A stretch of DNA of 41,571 nucleotides, taken from contig CAJXPX010000019.1 of assembly GCA_913058335.1 (NCBI GenBank), positions 1 to 41,571 on the forward strand, written 5' to 3'. Made by a program: the position numbers and the translations under genes. The notes beneath the pieces are model-generated. The model ran no database searches. It had not been told where the DNA came from and saw only the letters and a list, made by a program, of their open reading frames with translations. Shown piece by piece: positions 9,050 to 17,207 of this stretch. This stretch comes from an uncultured Hyphomonadaceae bacterium. Lineage in GTDB: Bacteria; Pseudomonadota; Alphaproteobacteria; Caulobacterales; Maricaulaceae. Within the stretch, counting starts at the first letter, position 1; each line of letters starts with the position of its first letter.

Positions 9050-9747
9050 TGCGCCGCACACTCAAAAAACTTCGTTCTCTAATTATCACCGCCGCGATTA
9101 TGCCTATGGTTTTCGCTGCGCCCGCCCATGCTATTTTTGGCTTTGGCGATATTGTGATTGACCCGACGAACCTCATTCAAAATGCGCTCACCGCGACGCG
9201 CACGCTACAGCAGGTCACAGACCAAGCCCGTATGCTGCGCAACCAAGTCACGCAAATGACGCGGCTTGGGATTTATGTTGGTGAGGACTTTGAGCGTACA
9301 CTCTCAGAGTTAAACCGTCTCACCCATCAAGCGCGGGGACTAACCTACCGTATTGATGAAATTGAGCGCGTCTTTGAGATGCACTTCCCGGATGCTTATG
9401 CGGACTGGTCAGTGACTGAGCAGGCCCAGATTGCAGATGCGCAGCAAGACGCCGCAATTATGGCCTTTCGCGATAGCATTCAAATGCAGGCGCAGATCAC
9501 TCAAGCTGTTGAGCAAGATAGCCGCCAGTTAAATGTGCTGATGAATGCCTCGCAAGGTTCAGCCGGAGAACTTTCGGCTGTTCAGGCGGGCAATCAAATC
9601 ACAGCGCTTTCAGCCAAGCAGACCATGCAGATGCAAACGCTGATGGCCGCGCAATATCGGGCCGAAGCGATTGAACGCTCGCGTGCGCTCTATGCAGAGC
9701 AAGCAGGCGCAGCCCGCCATGAGGCCTTTATGGGCCGGGGCGGCTAA
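9049..9747 (+). CDS. trbJ: P-type conjugative transfer protein TrbJ (VirB5-like)
   Basis: Periplasmic/pilus-associated protein of 232 aa. The signal peptide (about 1-27) ends in FAAPAHA. The mature start AIFGFGDIVIDPTNLIQN is characteristic of TrbJ. The rest is predicted long helices rich in Gln and Ala (coiled-coil-like, about 40-215). In IncP systems TrbJ is essential for mating-pair formation. No trbK entry-exclusion lipoprotein gene is found between trbJ and trbL, where it sits in many related clusters. Confidence 0.92.
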   Translation: MRRTLKKLRSLIITAAIMPMVFAAPAHAIFGFGDIVIDPTNLIQNALTATRTLQQVTDQARMLRNQVTQMTRLGIYVGEDFERTLSELNRLTHQARGLTYRIDEIERVFEMHFPDAYADWSVTEQAQIADAQQDAAIMAFRDSIQMQAQITQAVEQDSRQLNVLMNASQGSAGELSAVQAGNQITALSAKQTMQMQTLMAAQYRAEAIERSRALYAEQAGAARHEAFMGRGG

Positions 9748-9748
9748 G

Positions 9749-11137
9749 ATGATACCTATTCAACAAGTTACGCCGCCCGTTCCGCCGCCTTCTGACATGT
9801 CGGTGATTGATACCTTCATGGACACGTTCGCAAGCTATATTGATTCAGGTTTTGGTCTTCTAGGGTCAGAAGTAGATTTTCTGGTCGCGACCTTAATTGT
9901 CATTGATCTTGTCTTAGCAGGTGTGTTCTGGGCGATGTCGTCCGATGGCACCATCATGGCGCGCTTCATCAAGAAGGTGCTCTATATCGGCGTCTTTGCC
10001 TACATCATTGGTAACTTCGCATTTCTGGCGACGATCATCTTTGATAGCTTTTCGGGGCTTGGCTTGCAGGCAACGGGTACAAGCCTAACGCCCTCTGATC
10101 TCATGCGTCCCGGCTTTATTGCCAGCACGGGATTTGATGCTGCGTCGCCAATCTTAGACACGATTAAAGACCTTACTGGCCCCGTCGCATTCTTCGTCAA
10201 TATCGTTTTGATTGCAGTCTTGTTTCTGGCTTGGCTGATTACGATTTTTGCCTTCTTCTTTTTGTCGATACAGCTCTTTGTCACGATCATTGAGTTCAAG
10301 CTAACAACATTGGCAGGCTTTGTGCTCGTGCCCTTTGCACTCTGGAATAAGACATCATTCTTGGCCGAGCGCGTGCTTGGCAATGTGGTTTCCTCTGGCA
10401 TTAAGGTGATGGTGCTCGCTATCATCATCGGCATTGGCTCAACGCTCTTCACAGAAGTCACATCAGGGCTTTCCGGTGATGTGTCCCTTGAAGATGCAGG
10501 CGGCGTTATTCTCGCAAGTCTGGCTCTTTTTGCTCTGGGTCTATTTGGGCCTGGTATTGCGACGGGCCTTGTCACAGGCGCGCCCCAACTGGGTGCAGGT
10601 GCAGCGGTTGGAACGGTTGCCGCTGTTGGAGCCGCAAGCGCGGCTGGAGCAGCAGGTTCCCTCGGCGCGTCTAAAGCGGCAGGTAAAGCGGCCATGGGCG
10701 CGACAAAAGCGGGTGCTTCGCTCGGCGGCGGCGCGAGTATGGCTTTTGCCATGGGTAAAGCTGCAAGCGGTGCGGGAGGCGTCAAAGGCGCAGCCGCAGG
10801 TCTAAGCGCTGTCGCGCAAGCTGGAGCGGGCACAGTGGCCAATGCGGCCAAAAGCCAAGTCTCTAAGGCGGGCGGCGCGCTCAAATCGGCATCTACCAAA
10901 GGTGCGCGCGGCGCAATCACAGGCACGGGTGGTTCTATGGGGCCAGCCAAAGGCGGAGCGACTTCAGGCGCTGCGGAGGCTGCGAGCGGCGGGGGCGCTG
11001 ACCAAGCCCCTGATTGGGCGAAGAAAGCCAAATCCTCTTCCAACTCTCACCGCGCGGAAAGCGCAGCCCTTCATGCCTTAAGGGGCGGTGATAGCGGCGG
11101 CGCATCTTCCGGCCCCAAACTCAAAGATGATGAATAA
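9749..11137 (+). CDS. trbL: TrbL/VirB6 polytopic membrane protein
   Basis: Polytopic inner-membrane component of the channel, 462 aa. About six hydrophobic segments lie between residues 30 and 280. The last ~170 residues are a low-complexity Ala/Gly/Ser/Lys tail, as is common in TrbL. I start at ATG 9749, one base after the trbJ stop, with GGGGCGG upstream. A longer in-frame start at 9671 would lie inside trbJ and add 26 residues without family support. The low-complexity tail produces a long antisense open frame that is not a gene. Confidence 0.92.
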   Translation: MIPIQQVTPPVPPPSDMSVIDTFMDTFASYIDSGFGLLGSEVDFLVATLIVIDLVLAGVFWAMSSDGTIMARFIKKVLYIGVFAYIIGNFAFLATIIFDSFSGLGLQATGTSLTPSDLMRPGFIASTGFDAASPILDTIKDLTGPVAFFVNIVLIAVLFLAWLITIFAFFFLSIQLFVTIIEFKLTTLAGFVLVPFALWNKTSFLAERVLGNVVSSGIKVMVLAIIIGIGSTLFTEVTSGLSGDVSLEDAGGVILASLALFALGLFGPGIATGLVTGAPQLGAGAAVGTVAAVGAASAAGAAGSLGASKAAGKAAMGATKAGASLGGGASMAFAMGKAASGAGGVKGAAAGLSAVAQAGAGTVANAAKSQVSKAGGALKSASTKGARGAITGTGGSMGPAKGGATSGAAEAASGGGADQAPDWAKKAKSSSNSHRAESAALHALRGGDSGGASSGPKLKDDE

Positions 11138-11152
11138 ATAAAGGAGACTACA

Positions 11153-11866
11153 ATGGTCTGGAAAAGACAACAAAATGCGTATGGGAAAACGCCTATCGCA
11201 ACCACGCCTTATCAAAAGGCAGCGCAGGTCTGGGATGAGCGAATTGGCTCGGCCCGCGTGCAAGCTAAGAACTGGCGGCTCGCTACGCTTTTATCGCTTG
11301 GCGTCTCAGGCGTTCTTTCTGGCGGAATGCTATGGCAAGCCACGCAGAGCCTAGTCACGCCCTATGTCGTTGAAATCGACACGACGGGCGAAGTGCGGGG
11401 CGTAACGCCTACCGTGCAGGACTATGTGCCCTCTGACGCGCAAATCGCGTTTCAGCTCGCGGACTTCATTCGCAAGACGCGGGGCATTTCATCTGACCCG
11501 GTCGTTGTTCGTCAAAACTGGCTAGATGCATATGACTTTGCGACGAGCCGCGCGGCTGTCACATTGTCAGACTATGCAGCGGCAAATGATCCCTTCGCCG
11601 AAGTCGGGGTGCGGTCTGTTTCGATTGCTATTGAAAGCGTTGTTCGCTCATCAGAATCGACATTTGAAGTTCGCTGGCGAGAGACAGAATTTCGAACGGG
11701 CGTAAAGCAGCGAAGCTCGTCTCATACGGCGCAGCTTACCGTTGTGACTGACCCGCCTCGTGATGAAGCCACGCTCCAGCGCAATCCCTTGGGCCTCTAT
11801 GTCCACGCAATCAATTGGTCACAAGACCATTCCATCCCAACCCAAACACAAGGAGCCAAGCCATGA
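11153..11866 (+). CDS. trbF: Conjugal transfer protein TrbF (VirB8 family)
   Basis: Bitopic inner-membrane protein, 237 aa, that nucleates channel assembly. A cytoplasmic N-terminus (NAYGKTPIATTPYQKAAQVWD) precedes one membrane helix at about 42-65 and a periplasmic VirB8 domain beginning TPYVVEIDTTGEV. AAAGGAG lies upstream of ATG 11153. The last four bases overlap trbG (ATGA). Length is normal. Confidence 0.94.
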   Translation: MVWKRQQNAYGKTPIATTPYQKAAQVWDERIGSARVQAKNWRLATLLSLGVSGVLSGGMLWQATQSLVTPYVVEIDTTGEVRGVTPTVQDYVPSDAQIAFQLADFIRKTRGISSDPVVVRQNWLDAYDFATSRAAVTLSDYAAANDPFAEVGVRSVSIAIESVVRSSESTFEVRWRETEFRTGVKQRSSSHTAQLTVVTDPPRDEATLQRNPLGLYVHAINWSQDHSIPTQTQGAKP

Positions 11867-12897
11867 GAGCTTTAGCCTTAACCCTTATCCTGTCTTCAGC
11901 CGCTTTGAGCGGATGCTCGCATCTATCCAAACCAACCGTGCCCGATTTTAAATTGGATGATGCAATCTTTGAGTCGGCCATCATTCAGCCTGAAATTACG
12001 GAGACTACGCATGGGCCTCAAAAACCAGAAACCGTTATTGTCGAACGCTTCACGGCGGTTCCGTTACCGGGGCAGCTTAAGCTACGAGAGAGCTATATTC
12101 CGCATCGCCAAAATGCGGGAAAGCCGCATGAGGTTATTGATGCTGCCAATGTAGGCGCAAAGGTCGGGCCTAATCCTGATGCCTATGTAAATGCGATACA
12201 GGTTTATCCCTTCACCAAAGGCGCTCTCTATCAAGTCTTCACAGCGCCTGAGCAGGTGACGGATATTGCGCTTGGGTCTGGCGAGCGGCTTATCTCCGTT
12301 TCAGCGGGTGATACTGAGAATTGGATTTTAGGCGATACGCTTTCCGGCGAAGGTGAGACCGAGCAGGTTCATATACTGGTGAAGCCCATCAAGAGCGGCC
12401 TAACAACAAACCTCATCATCACGACATCAGAGCGCGTCTATCACGCCGAGCTTACCTCTTATCGAGAAACTTATATGGCGGCAGTGTCATGGCGCTATCC
12501 ACTTCAGGGGCTAATCAGCCTATCGAAGTCGTTGGTGGCGAAAGCTAAGCCAGCTTCATTTACTGGCTCCAATACAGCTGTGCCGTCTCGGGCTATCCCA
12601 ATAGGGCTATCCGTGGATGCGTTGAAGTTTCGGTATGAGATTGATGGAGACACGCCGCATTGGCGTCCACTTCGGGCTTTCGATGATGGCCGCAAAGTCT
12701 ACATCCAATTCCCGGCGCGTATCGACCAAGGTGAAGCGCCGCCCTTATTTGTGGTCAGCAGCGAGGGTGAAACCCAGCTTGTCAACTACCGGGTTAAAGG
12801 CCGTTACTATGTGGTGGACCGTCTATTTGCCCGTGCCGAGCTTCGCCTCGGTGAAAAAGACCAACAAGTTGTTCGCATTGATCGGACCCAGTCATGA
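11863..12897 (+). CDS. trbG: TrbG (VirB9 family) lipoprotein
   Basis: Outer-membrane-complex subunit of 344 aa. The N-terminus is a lipoprotein signal with lipobox LSGC (Cys18). The N-terminal domain covers roughly 80-210, and the C-terminal VirB9 domain (PSRAIPIGLSVDALKFRYEI onward) interacts with the VirB10-like TrbI. ATG 11863 is chosen because it gives the signal peptide, has AGGAG at 11851-11855 and overlaps trbF by ATGA. The longer frame from 11815 would start inside trbF. Confidence 0.94.
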   Translation: MRALALTLILSSAALSGCSHLSKPTVPDFKLDDAIFESAIIQPEITETTHGPQKPETVIVERFTAVPLPGQLKLRESYIPHRQNAGKPHEVIDAANVGAKVGPNPDAYVNAIQVYPFTKGALYQVFTAPEQVTDIALGSGERLISVSAGDTENWILGDTLSGEGETEQVHILVKPIKSGLTTNLIITTSERVYHAELTSYRETYMAAVSWRYPLQGLISLSKSLVAKAKPASFTGSNTAVPSRAIPIGLSVDALKFRYEIDGDTPHWRPLRAFDDGRKVYIQFPARIDQGEAPPLFVVSSEGETQLVNYRVKGRYYVVDRLFARAELRLGEKDQQVVRIDRTQS

Positions 12898-14168
12898 GCG
12901 GGGCGGGCCAAAAAAAATCGGCAGCCCTTCAAATCAAAGGCAGTCCGCCATCGGCCAAGCGCTTTAACAAACGTGTCTTAGGCACGCTATTGGGAGGCTC
13001 GGCACTGGCTATTCTATTAGCAGCAGGCTTTGCTTTGCGTTCGCCAGAGAGCGAAGCGGTTGCACCTCAAGAGCTTTATAATACCACAAACAAAGCCTTG
13101 CCTGATGCTTTGAATGCACTTCCCGAAAGCTATAGCGAGGTTGAGCCAAGTCCTCAGTTTGGCATACTTGGGCCGCCTTTGCCTGGCGATATCGGGGCCG
13201 GTCTTTATGGAAAGCCAAAGGACATCCCAACAGACAATCCTTTCCGGTATCAGCCGCCGTCTTCATATGCGCCAGCTCCGGCGCAGCGCTATGGAGGTAC
13301 AGTCTCTCAGACTTCATCAAATGCCCCAACAGGGCGAACGTCGAATTTGTTCTTTATCGCGAATGATGGCGGAGGTGATAGCGCTAAGGCCGCTCAGGCT
13401 TCAGCGCCAACCTTTGCTGATCCTGGAGTCGCGGCATTGGCAGCATTGTTGGGACAAAGCGGGAATGGCTTACTTCCTCAATCTTCCTCTAAAGGCGGGC
13501 GCGGCCAAACCACGAATGATAAAAGTGATCCGTTCACGTCAGATTTGACTGATGCAGAGATTTATAATCCGCATAGTTTGCGGACGCCTGTATCGCCTTT
13601 TCAAGTTATGGCGGGAACAATCATTCCAGCCAGCCTTGTTACTGGATTGAATTCGGATTTACCGGGACAGGTCATAGCGCAGGTCACCGAGAATGTTTAT
13701 GATACGCCTACGGGTCAGCATTTATTGCTGCCTCAAGGCACTCGGCTATTAGGGCGTTACGATAGCGATATCGATGATGGTCAGTCTCGTGCTCTTGTTG
13801 TCTGGAACAGGCTTATACGTCCTGACGGCTCTTCTCTCGTCATAGAGAATTTACCCGGTGTAGATTTGTCTGGTCAGGCAGGTTTGCGGGATGATGTCGA
13901 TCGACATACGGGAAGTCTTTTCAAAGCCGCGATTCTCTCATCCGTTTTATCCATCACCGCTGAACTCGGCACTGACGAGGAAGATGAACTTGCGGAAGCC
14001 ATTCGTTCTGGCGGGCAGCGCACCATCAACCAAACGGGGCAAAGGGTGGTTACGCGGGCTATATCACGCAAGCCAACGCTAAAGGTTCGTCCTGGTTGGA
14101 AGCTTGGTGTCATCGTCAATCGAGACCTCGTTCTATCACCCTACAATTTATCTAATGGAGGCCGCTAA
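12894..14168 (+). CDS. trbI: TrbI (VirB10 family)
   Basis: Scaffold that spans inner membrane, periplasm and outer membrane, 424 aa. It has a short cytoplasmic N-terminus, one membrane helix (about 26-47), a Pro/Ser/Gln-rich periplasmic linker, then the conserved VirB10 beta-barrel domain (about 225-420). That domain includes VMAGTIIPASLVTGLNSDLPG, PQGTRLLGRYDS and the C-terminal GWKLGVIVNRDLVLSPY. It overlaps trbG by four bases and the next gene by one. Confidence 0.95.
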   Translation: MSGAGQKKSAALQIKGSPPSAKRFNKRVLGTLLGGSALAILLAAGFALRSPESEAVAPQELYNTTNKALPDALNALPESYSEVEPSPQFGILGPPLPGDIGAGLYGKPKDIPTDNPFRYQPPSSYAPAPAQRYGGTVSQTSSNAPTGRTSNLFFIANDGGGDSAKAAQASAPTFADPGVAALAALLGQSGNGLLPQSSSKGGRGQTTNDKSDPFTSDLTDAEIYNPHSLRTPVSPFQVMAGTIIPASLVTGLNSDLPGQVIAQVTENVYDTPTGQHLLLPQGTRLLGRYDSDIDDGQSRALVVWNRLIRPDGSSLVIENLPGVDLSGQAGLRDDVDRHTGSLFKAAILSSVLSITAELGTDEEDELAEAIRSGGQRTINQTGQRVVTRAISRKPTLKVRPGWKLGVIVNRDLVLSPYNLSNGGR

Positions 14169-14410
14169 TGGCTAAACCAAATAAGCCCACTTTGCGTATT
14201 GCGAAGTTACCAAACTTGACGCCCGTTAAGCTGACTGTGAGCCTAGAACCAGAGGTTCATCAAATGTTGGAGGACTATGCTAAAATTTACGGCGATAATT
14301 ATGGAGAGGCCGTCAAACCTGCGGAACTCGTGCCGTCTATGATTACTGGATTTCTGGCGACAGACAATGGATTCAAGCGCGCTCGGAAAGCCCTCGTACC
14401 TTCAGAGTAA
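14168..14410 (+). CDS. DUF2274 domain protein closing the trb operon
   Basis: 80-aa soluble protein, matching the DUF2274 proteins that routinely follow trbI in this type of transfer operon. KLPNLTPVKLTVSLEPEVHQML at about 13-34 suggests a ribbon-helix-helix-like strand and helix, so a small regulator is possible. The function is not established. It overlaps trbI by one base, and a hairpin follows within ten bases of its stop. Confidence 0.85.
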   Translation: MAKPNKPTLRIAKLPNLTPVKLTVSLEPEVHQMLEDYAKIYGDNYGEAVKPAELVPSMITGFLATDNGFKRARKALVPSE

Positions 14411-14415
14411 TTTTG

Positions 14416-14447
14416 CTTGGCACTAAAAATGGGAGGGTAGTGCCAAG
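14416..14447. terminator. Perfect 10-bp hairpin after the trb operon
   Basis: CTTGGCACTA at 14416-14425 and TAGTGCCAAG at 14438-14447 form a perfect 10-bp stem with a 12-base loop, starting five bases after the DUF2274 stop. TTTT precedes the stem at 14411-14414 and AAAA follows, so it is not a standard plus-strand intrinsic terminator. It may still stop or stabilise the trb transcript. The rest of 14448-14529 shows nothing I recognise. Confidence 0.4.
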
Positions 14448-14529
14448 AAAATATATGATTTCTGCAATGGCGGCCAAGCGTACATCAGACGGTCTAATCT
14501 ATCCCACCCAAAAAAAAGATATCCAGGGG

Positions 14530-14573
14530 TTGATTTAAGAACATCACATGTCTATATGTTCGATAATAGAACA
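14530..14573 (+). promoter_or_regulatory. Candidate promoter and operator of the cargo operon
   Basis: TTGATT at 14530-14535 and TATATG at 14553-14558, 17 bases apart, could be -35 and -10 boxes; GATAAT at 14562-14567 is an alternative -10. The palindrome TGTTC-GATAATA-GAACA at 14557-14573 overlaps them and lies 13 bases before the first cargo start, where an XRE repressor would be expected to act. The half-sites resemble GTTC-N7-type SOS boxes but are inverted rather than direct. Promoter assignment is by eye. Confidence 0.45.
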
Positions 14574-14586
14574 ATAGAGAATTTGA

Positions 14587-14961
14587 ATGTTGGAAAATAA
14601 AACAGAAGAATTGGCCGCGTTTGATGCCAAAAAAGACGAACTAATTGATGCTTTGTCGGAATGGTATGACGAAGAGATTGAAGCGATTGATGCAGGCATT
14701 GAAGAAGGTGTTCCGCAAGGTGATGCCGGAACAATTTCGTCTTGTGGACCTGCTATCGACTCCAAGCGTGTTTTAGATGCGAGTGCAGTAACAAAAAAAG
14801 TCATTGGTATCGATGTTCCTCCAAAAATCATTAGAAAAGGCGGGTACAATGATTTAGATGATCTTGTCTCACATTTGGTCCCAAGATTACGTAAAGTAAT
14901 TTCTGGTGAAATCAAAATTCCTAAAAAAAAGAAAAACAAAAAAACGAAGGTTAGCTCCTAA
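14587..14961 (+). CDS. Unrecognised 124-aa protein, first gene of the cargo operon
   Basis: I do not recognise this family. The N-terminal half (1-50) is strongly acidic and probably helical (ELAAFDAKKDELIDALSEWY, then EEIEAIDAGIEEG). The C-terminus is very basic (IPKKKKNKKTK). A central SSCGPAIDS and a helix DLDDLVSHLVPRLRKVI lie between. The charge split suggests binding to a basic partner and to nucleic acid, but this is inference. It overlaps the XRE gene by one base (TAATG), so a role with the regulator pair (antitoxin, co-regulator or sensor) is plausible. The ribosome site is weak. Confidence 0.75.
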   Translation: MLENKTEELAAFDAKKDELIDALSEWYDEEIEAIDAGIEEGVPQGDAGTISSCGPAIDSKRVLDASAVTKKVIGIDVPPKIIRKGGYNDLDDLVSHLVPRLRKVISGEIKIPKKKKNKKTKVSS

Positions 14962-15299
14962 TGAGTGATGAAGAAGTTAAATGGGCAAAAATTGGTGAAA
15001 GACTTAAGAATGCGCGAGAATATTTGGATTTAAGCCAAGACGAAGTTGCTAAGTCACTAGGTTTAAAGCGTCCTGCGATATCGAAAATTGAAAATGGTAA
15101 GAGGAAGGTTGATGCTGTAGAGTTGGGTCAATTCTCTCAACTCTATGAACAATCAATTGAGTCCTTAACTGGTACAGCACCAGATGTACCATTACCAACG
15201 AATGTTAAAGCATTGGCCAGAGCGGCGACTGATCTGTCTGAAGGTGATAGGGAAAAGTTACTCGATTTCGCAAAATTCCTCCAAAATCGGCCTGAGTAA
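14961..15299 (+). CDS. XRE-family helix-turn-helix regulator
   Basis: 112-aa DNA-binding protein. The HTH_3/XRE domain spans about 11-65, with LSQDEVAKSLGLKRPAISKI as the two recognition helices and ENGKRKV after them. The C-terminal part (85-112) is a helical DLSEGDREKLLDFAKFLQN tail, as in phage-type repressors. It overlaps its neighbours by one base on each side, and the next gene is an ImmA/IrrE peptidase. This is the ImmR-ImmA type of pairing, in which the peptidase cleaves the repressor under stress. It probably represses its own operon via the palindrome at 14557-14573. Confidence 0.92.
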   Translation: MSDEEVKWAKIGERLKNAREYLDLSQDEVAKSLGLKRPAISKIENGKRKVDAVELGQFSQLYEQSIESLTGTAPDVPLPTNVKALARAATDLSEGDREKLLDFAKFLQNRPE

Positions 15300-16324
15300 T
15301 GAGAAGGTCCATGGTAAGAACTCGATATGAGGATGCTCGATTGGGAGCAATAGCAGAAGCTAAGTCTCTCCACCGGAGATTGGATTCTAAACACATCCTT
15401 TCTAAGAACAAGCAAGGTTTTGTAGATGTATTCGGAGTAATTGAAGCGCTTAATATTCCGCTTGTTTTCGACAAGCTTGATGCATTAGGATTTTGCCTTC
15501 CTTTTCCATCAAAAGGAATAATGATCAATAAAAACCGTACACTTCATATACAGCGCTTTACCGCAGCTCATGAACTCGGGCATGCCGTCTTGGAACATCA
15601 GGGAAGCATAGACCATAGATTGAATTACCGCGGTGGAATGGATGCACCATCAAGTGACCCAATTCAAGAAGTGGCAGCTGATGCTTTCGCCGCAGAATTC
15701 ATGCTGCCGAGATGGTTATATAAACACCATATACAAACACAAAAGTGGACAGTAGATCGTCATCTCAGAAACCCTGAAATTGTATACCAGCTTTCATTGC
15801 GCATGGGCGCGAGTTATGAAGCAACCTGCTGGGGCTTACTGAGCCATAAAATTTTGTCTAAAACATTTGTTGAAGAATTAGTTTCAACAGAGGTGGCACT
15901 GATTAAACGTTCGACTGTTGCGGATAGTCTCCCAGGTAATAGTTGGGCGAATGTTTGGCGCCTGAGTCAAAAGGATAACGGCGCATACTATTCAGCAGAT
16001 ACTCAAGATTTGTTGAGACTTGATTTGTCAGAAGGAAATATACCTCAATCAGCATGGGACGTTTCTGCCCTTCGCGATGTTGGGTTTGAAGTTGTTTCTG
16101 ATGAAACGCTGTCCCAGTTATGTAGTTCGAGCAATGTTTTTGACCGCAGGGTAGTAGTACGACCGCCAAGAAAAGAATTCGGTGAAGTTTTAATTTCTCA
16201 ACGAAATCCAGAAATCCCATTTGCTGCTGAAAACCCAATGCTCGGTGTAATGCTTGACCTTGGAGGTAAAGAAAACGGAAAGTTTTCACGAAGCTTGAAA
16301 CGGAAAAAAGGCCTAGTCGCATGA
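15299..16324 (+). CDS. ImmA/IrrE-family zinc metallopeptidase
   Basis: 341-aa protein with the gluzincin motif HELGH at residues 91-95 and a downstream EVAADAFAAEFMLP (Glu123/Asp127 as likely further ligands), the ImmA/IrrE signature. The C-terminal ~170 residues lie beyond the usual short ImmA core and are not recognised; they could be a sensor domain. Known relatives cleave an XRE repressor to induce a mobile element or a damage response. The adjacent XRE gene is the obvious substrate. The start overlaps the XRE stop by one base; an alternative ATG is at 15311. It ends in ATGA overlap with the TS-like gene. Confidence 0.9.
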   Translation: MRRSMVRTRYEDARLGAIAEAKSLHRRLDSKHILSKNKQGFVDVFGVIEALNIPLVFDKLDALGFCLPFPSKGIMINKNRTLHIQRFTAAHELGHAVLEHQGSIDHRLNYRGGMDAPSSDPIQEVAADAFAAEFMLPRWLYKHHIQTQKWTVDRHLRNPEIVYQLSLRMGASYEATCWGLLSHKILSKTFVEELVSTEVALIKRSTVADSLPGNSWANVWRLSQKDNGAYYSADTQDLLRLDLSEGNIPQSAWDVSALRDVGFEVVSDETLSQLCSSSNVFDRRVVVRPPRKEFGEVLISQRNPEIPFAAENPMLGVMLDLGGKENGKFSRSLKRKKGLVA

Positions 16325-17190
16325 ATGAAGGTTTGTCAGTAAAGCTAATTGAGGGTGATACGATACCTGAGGTTTGGTTAAAAGCAGTTCGTTTTTTGTC
16401 AAAGCAAAAAGGACGAGAGTTTTTCGATTTGGTATTGCATGTTAGAAAACCTACCGTGGTTAACAAAGCTGATAAAGCTACCATAAAAATGGTTGAAGCC
16501 TTTCTCCAAACACACAAGGGTATGCCCGTTGCTACAGTTGCTGAAACAATTTTCCCGATGTCTTACTATAAGCGCGGAGGAAAAAAGGCAGTATATGAGG
16601 ATTATGTAAGAGACATTATAAAGATACGTAGTGAGCGTGATGATGAACACAACGGATGGGGGCTTTACGCGCTTAGGATGATTAATTTTATTATGCCTGA
16701 CGGTAAACCCTTCAACCAGTTAGAGCGGGTAATTGAAAAAGTTGGGTTTAAGGTAAAATATCAAAGCTGTTTTGAGGTCAATGCATCCGAAGATATTCGC
16801 AGAAATTACTTTGAAGATGAGGAGGATGCGGCTGATTTATCTGTTTTTGACCCATCGACGGATGCTGGGAGGTATTATGGTGGCCCTTGTCTAAGTCATG
16901 TAAGCTTTAAACGTGACAAAAGAGTGGATCAAATGAGGTTAAATGCTACCTATAGGTCTCACTTCTACATTCAGAGAGCGCTTGGCAACCTGATAGGTCT
17001 CAGCAATTTATTATTATTCGTTTCAAGAGAGACGAAACAAAACATAGGACCATTAACGATCAACGCCACTTATGCTAAACTCGATATTGGTTCAGATAAT
17101 AAGGGAACGTGGACCACTAAAAACGTCATAGCCCTTATAGACGAATGTGAAGCTCTGTATCATAATGATTCGGCACTGAATGATTCTTGA
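16321..17190 (+). CDS. Thymidylate-synthase-like protein with altered active site
   Basis: 289-aa protein whose C-terminal half follows thymidylate synthase. GGPCLSHVSF places the nucleophile-equivalent at Cys190. YRSHFYIQRALGN at 211-223 matches RSxD...N, with Arg212, Ser213 and Asn223 (pyrimidine-binding) kept. LTINATYAKLD corresponds to the ribose-binding HxY strand. The N-terminus (IPEVWLKAVRFL, residues 15-26) fits the TS first helix. By my alignment, the folate-site Asp (E. coli 169) is Phe215 and the HxY residues are missing. It may therefore be a modified-pyrimidine synthase, such as a hydroxymethylase, or a nucleotide-binding sensor. TS fold is fairly secure; activity is not. It overlaps immA by four bases. 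Confidence 0.75.
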   Translation: MNEGLSVKLIEGDTIPEVWLKAVRFLSKQKGREFFDLVLHVRKPTVVNKADKATIKMVEAFLQTHKGMPVATVAETIFPMSYYKRGGKKAVYEDYVRDIIKIRSERDDEHNGWGLYALRMINFIMPDGKPFNQLERVIEKVGFKVKYQSCFEVNASEDIRRNYFEDEEDAADLSVFDPSTDAGRYYGGPCLSHVSFKRDKRVDQMRLNATYRSHFYIQRALGNLIGLSNLLLFVSRETKQNIGPLTINATYAKLDIGSDNKGTWTTKNVIALIDECEALYHNDSALNDS

Positions 17191-17207
17191 AAGGAAAGGA
17201 GATTGCT

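Noticed and set aside
10000-11043. 347-codon open frame on the minus strand inside trbL
   Set aside because: Its Ala/Pro-rich composition is the antisense image of the trbL Ala/Gly-rich tail; it has no domain and no separate promoter, and trbL is clearly real.
14743-14775. DSK in the 124-aa protein as a phosphopantetheine site for the AcpS-like enzyme
   Set aside because: The surrounding sequence lacks the carrier-protein helix pattern and DSL motif; the resemblance is three residues.
15903-16517. 204-codon minus-strand frame opposite immA and the TS-like gene
   Set aside because: It is a shadow frame across two well-supported coupled genes and shows no recognisable domain.
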